Shown: one piece after another, positions 61,338 to 64,000 of the stretch
Layout: each line of letters begins with the position of its first letter
Numbering within the stretch: position 1 is the stretch's first letter
Source of the DNA: Chrysomallon squamiferum
Lineage: Eukaryota > Mollusca > Gastropoda > Neomphalida > Peltospiridae
Assembly: GCA_012295275.1 (NCBI GenBank)
Contig: CM022667.1
Location: 16,223,766-16,287,765, forward strand
Direction: 5' to 3'
Length of the DNA: 64,000 nucleotides
Translations under genes and position numbers: made by a program
Notes under the pieces: generated by a model
Databases searched by the model: none
Seen by the model: only the letters and a program-made list of their open reading frames with translations
What the model was told of the DNA's origin: nothing

Positions 61338-63466
61338 GCACACGAAATAATGTTCAGCTCTATACTGCTGTAACACTGAATTCAATGTGACCTTGTGTTC
61401 TCCATAACGAAAGAGATGGTCATGTAATATGGTTTTCGCTGTCATAATATATGCTAGAATCCTAGTAATTGTAAAAATTCAAATAACATGAGATTTTCTT
61501 TTAAACTTTGTGATATAAATATTAAACAAAAGAAAAACGTCAGTCAAAAACATTCTCTCTGTTTTAAATTCCTTTAATAATCTGTAATGATAATCATCAC
61601 ACTGAATATAACTGTCTGGTACCCAGGTTGTTCATTGTAATAATGTTTATTTTGTGGAGTACTGTTAAGGGGATTTCACAGTGGACTGAACAAAAAACAG
61701 CAAACATCATTAGACCAACAAGAGTTCATACCAGCTGGTGCGATTATCAGGGTGGCTGTGCCCCCCCCCCGACCAGTGGCTAAATGGGTGCAGGAAATAA
61801 TGATGATAAAATTATAATAATTTTTATTCTTCCCAAAAGATTCTGTAAACATATTGTATTATTTATATTCACTTATTATTTTATGCCATCATTTTTATTT
61901 TGATGGGAGCTAGTTTTAGTTATGCAGTGAAAGCGTTAAACACAGACATAAACCCACGTAATTAGAGGGTTCGAATTTTACAACGGCAGCGACGGAAAGT
62001 GCCATGGTCCTCCACACTTGCCGTCGTGCATCATCTCCTCGGTAATAAAACACCGCGGCCGCCCTGTTTATGTTAATTAGTTATCTATTTGTTACAATGC
62101 CATGGCAAGGGAGAATAACAAAAAAAAAAAAAAATAATAAAAATACAAAACAATAAACAGCAAAGAGCAGGAGCTAAGCTCGCCGGCAGCAAAATTTGCA
62201 GAGGTAATCTTTTTTTTTTTTTTTTTCAGGTACGAGTAACTAGAATAAGCTTCGTTTTGATTAGTCATTGGCCATAATAGTGTAGCTAATGACTACTACG
62301 TCAGCCACAAAGACATTTGAGTCACGAATGTCAGTGTGGCGTGTGATTACTGGTTGATAGTGCGCTTCTGAAGGCTGATCCCAGCAAAATATTAACCCTA
62401 CATCTTGCTAATACTAAAGCACAGAAAAATGTATCTGTGTAGGTAATATGTATATGTTTTTGTGTGTCTGTGTGTGTGCGCGCATATATATATATATCTT
62501 TATATATCATCTATCCGTATATCTATCTATATTTCTATCTATCTATCTCTATCTATCTAACTATCTATAACGTGGTTTTGATTAGTCATTGGCCATAATA
62601 TTGCAGCTTCTGACCTGCGCCAAACTCAAAGTCTCGGCATAATAAAATTTTATATTATATATTAATGCAACGTAGTTTTGTTTAGATTATAATAAAACTC
62701 ATACTCTGTCTGAGTTTTCTGTATTTCTGTCCCTAACGAATGGGTCGTACAGTCTAAGCCTGTATAGTTAATATTATTGTAAAAGAAAAGCTTTCTGTCT
62801 AAGATCTTTATGTAAAGCACTCTCACACATATACTACACAAAGACACACACACACACACACACACATGGATCGAGGACAAAATCCACTTTACAAAAGCTC
62901 ATTCAGAAACATTTCAGTTCCACTACAAGTTCGATCTCGGTTTTATGTTTAATTTCTCTGCCTGAATCTATAACATAATAGACAATTACAGAACAACAGA
63001 TGATAATAAACGTATTATATTGCAGAGAATTGGCCCAAACGTCCTTTTCCCTTGCCAGATATTCTCTGTTTTCTCTTGAAATATCTTTCACTGAAGTCAC
63101 ACTGATAACATCCCACACCCCTGACCAATACTGGCAGATCATTACTGTCATGGGTTCCTTAAGACAGCCCCAGTGACAGTGTTTACTTTATAGTCCCAGT
63201 GTCTTGGAGGAATTTCTCGAGTACTTTAAGTCTACACAAAGAGAAATAAACCTCAGATGCGTTATGGTGTTTATATATCTTTTATTATTCTTGGCGCCTT
63301 TAGTTCAGTCTGGTCATATAAGATATATTTAGGGGAATATACTATAAATACAAAAGTGTTTAGCCTGACCAAAAAATGCGAATTTTAGCTGCTGATGTAA
63401 AGATTTGTCATTATTATTTTATTTAATTGTTGTTTCTTTCTTTGTTTCTTTTTTTAATTGTGCGTG

Positions 63467-63499
<33 letters not shown>

Positions 63500-64000
63500 T
63501 AATAAAACAAACCCAAGTCGTTAAAAATAATGTTTTGCAAAATCAAATTGATAGTGCCAGCTTCTTTAAGAATATTGTCGAAAGCAAACAAAACCTTGCA
63601 AAAGAGGAGACGATATTCCGTGGGAATTCTTCCCAGTTAAATATGTATACCATTTCAGCCGACATGCACAGGCTGTTAAGTAAACAGAGAAATAAACACG
63701 AGTGATTTTAAACACTGATCAACATGATGTAGCATTTTTTGTAGATATACAAAAGTTATTTAATACATCAAATGTTTTAAAACTGCAAATGCTACACGGT
63801 TCAAGTGTTAGATAAATAACTGCTATCATGATTATTTACAAACTAGACACCATAGCTCTGCATATGTCAAACATATAAAACATGTAACTAATTACAGTTA
63901 AACATTTCAGACCTATTTTTGTAGAATCGGTGAATACTGTCACGATTTGTGTAATGTGTTAAATTTCAAACATGAGTAAACTTGACTTTCAGCTAAATAC
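58894..64000. other. Region downstream of POLD2, no supported gene
   Basis: AT-rich with long poly-T/poly-A runs (59878-59899, 60838-60900, 61306-61330), a possible tRNA-like B box at 61968-61976, a direct repeat at 62253/62574 and a TTA tract near 63470. Two short complex-looking frames (62903-63151 -, 63487-63705 +) are unrecognised. Confidence 0.55.
61900..62060 (+). repeat. Possible tRNA-derived SINE fragment
   Basis: GGTTCGAAT (B box consensus) at 61968-61976, with an A-box-like TATGCAGTGAAAGCG about 40 bases upstream, in a locally GC-rich block. No cloverleaf can be drawn with confidence. Confidence 0.35.

Noticed and set aside
62903-63151. Minus-strand 82-codon frame with a hydrophobic segment
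   Set aside because: Plausible composition but no recognised similarity, acceptor or donor. Left as unassigned.
63487-63705. Plus-strand frame ending HRLLSKQRNKHE
   Set aside because: Begins in a TTA tract; no recognised family.

Overview
This is a window of animal nuclear DNA. Genes are split into short exons with GT/AG introns, about 65-70% of the sequence looks AT, and microsatellites are very dense. Two housekeeping genes, EMC8 and POLD2, are readable exon by exon. The combination of sushi, F-type-lectin-like and kringle modules with a juxtamembrane motif I associate with molluscan membrane proteins suggests a lophotrochozoan, most likely a mollusc. The species cannot be fixed from the sequence alone.

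Positions 1-38,617 hold a head-to-tail array, all on the + strand, of one family of large type I membrane proteins. Gene A is represented only by its last exon (353-1113). Gene B is complete in 12 exons (4239-17488, 1000 codons including stop). Gene C is complete in 12 exons (26759-38617, 1113 codons including stop). Each complete gene encodes a signal peptide, two sushi (CCP) domains, a two-exon F-type-lectin/discoidin-like domain, a third atypical CCP, a second two-exon lectin-like domain, two kringles, an unrecognised four-cysteine domain, a Thr-rich mucin stalk, a short Cys motif, a conserved FYSVPD juxtamembrane motif, one membrane span and a short tail. Every internal exon begins and ends in phase 1, so modules can be shuffled or skipped without breaking the frame. 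The likely role is a cell-surface recognition or adhesion receptor; that is inference. The space between B and C holds a decayed kringle exon, evidence of a lost copy. Introns carry a broken Ty3/gypsy element, two TA-flanked DNA transposon derivatives and many GA/CT tracts.

Positions 38,618-43,469 are intergenic, with one candidate orphan terminal exon on the - strand. Positions 43,470-49,003 (-) are EMC8 (ER membrane protein complex subunit 8, 198 aa, 5 exons). Positions 49,198-58,893 (+) are POLD2 (DNA polymerase delta small subunit, 9 exons recognised). The two genes are head to head, 194 bp apart, with an E2F-type site between them. POLD2 has three oddities: a one-base frame break in exon 1, a missing exon in an intron full of a degenerate minisatellite, and a plausible alternative terminal exon after exon 4.

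Positions 58,894-64,000 contain no gene I can support, only AT-rich DNA, homopolymers and dispersed repeats.
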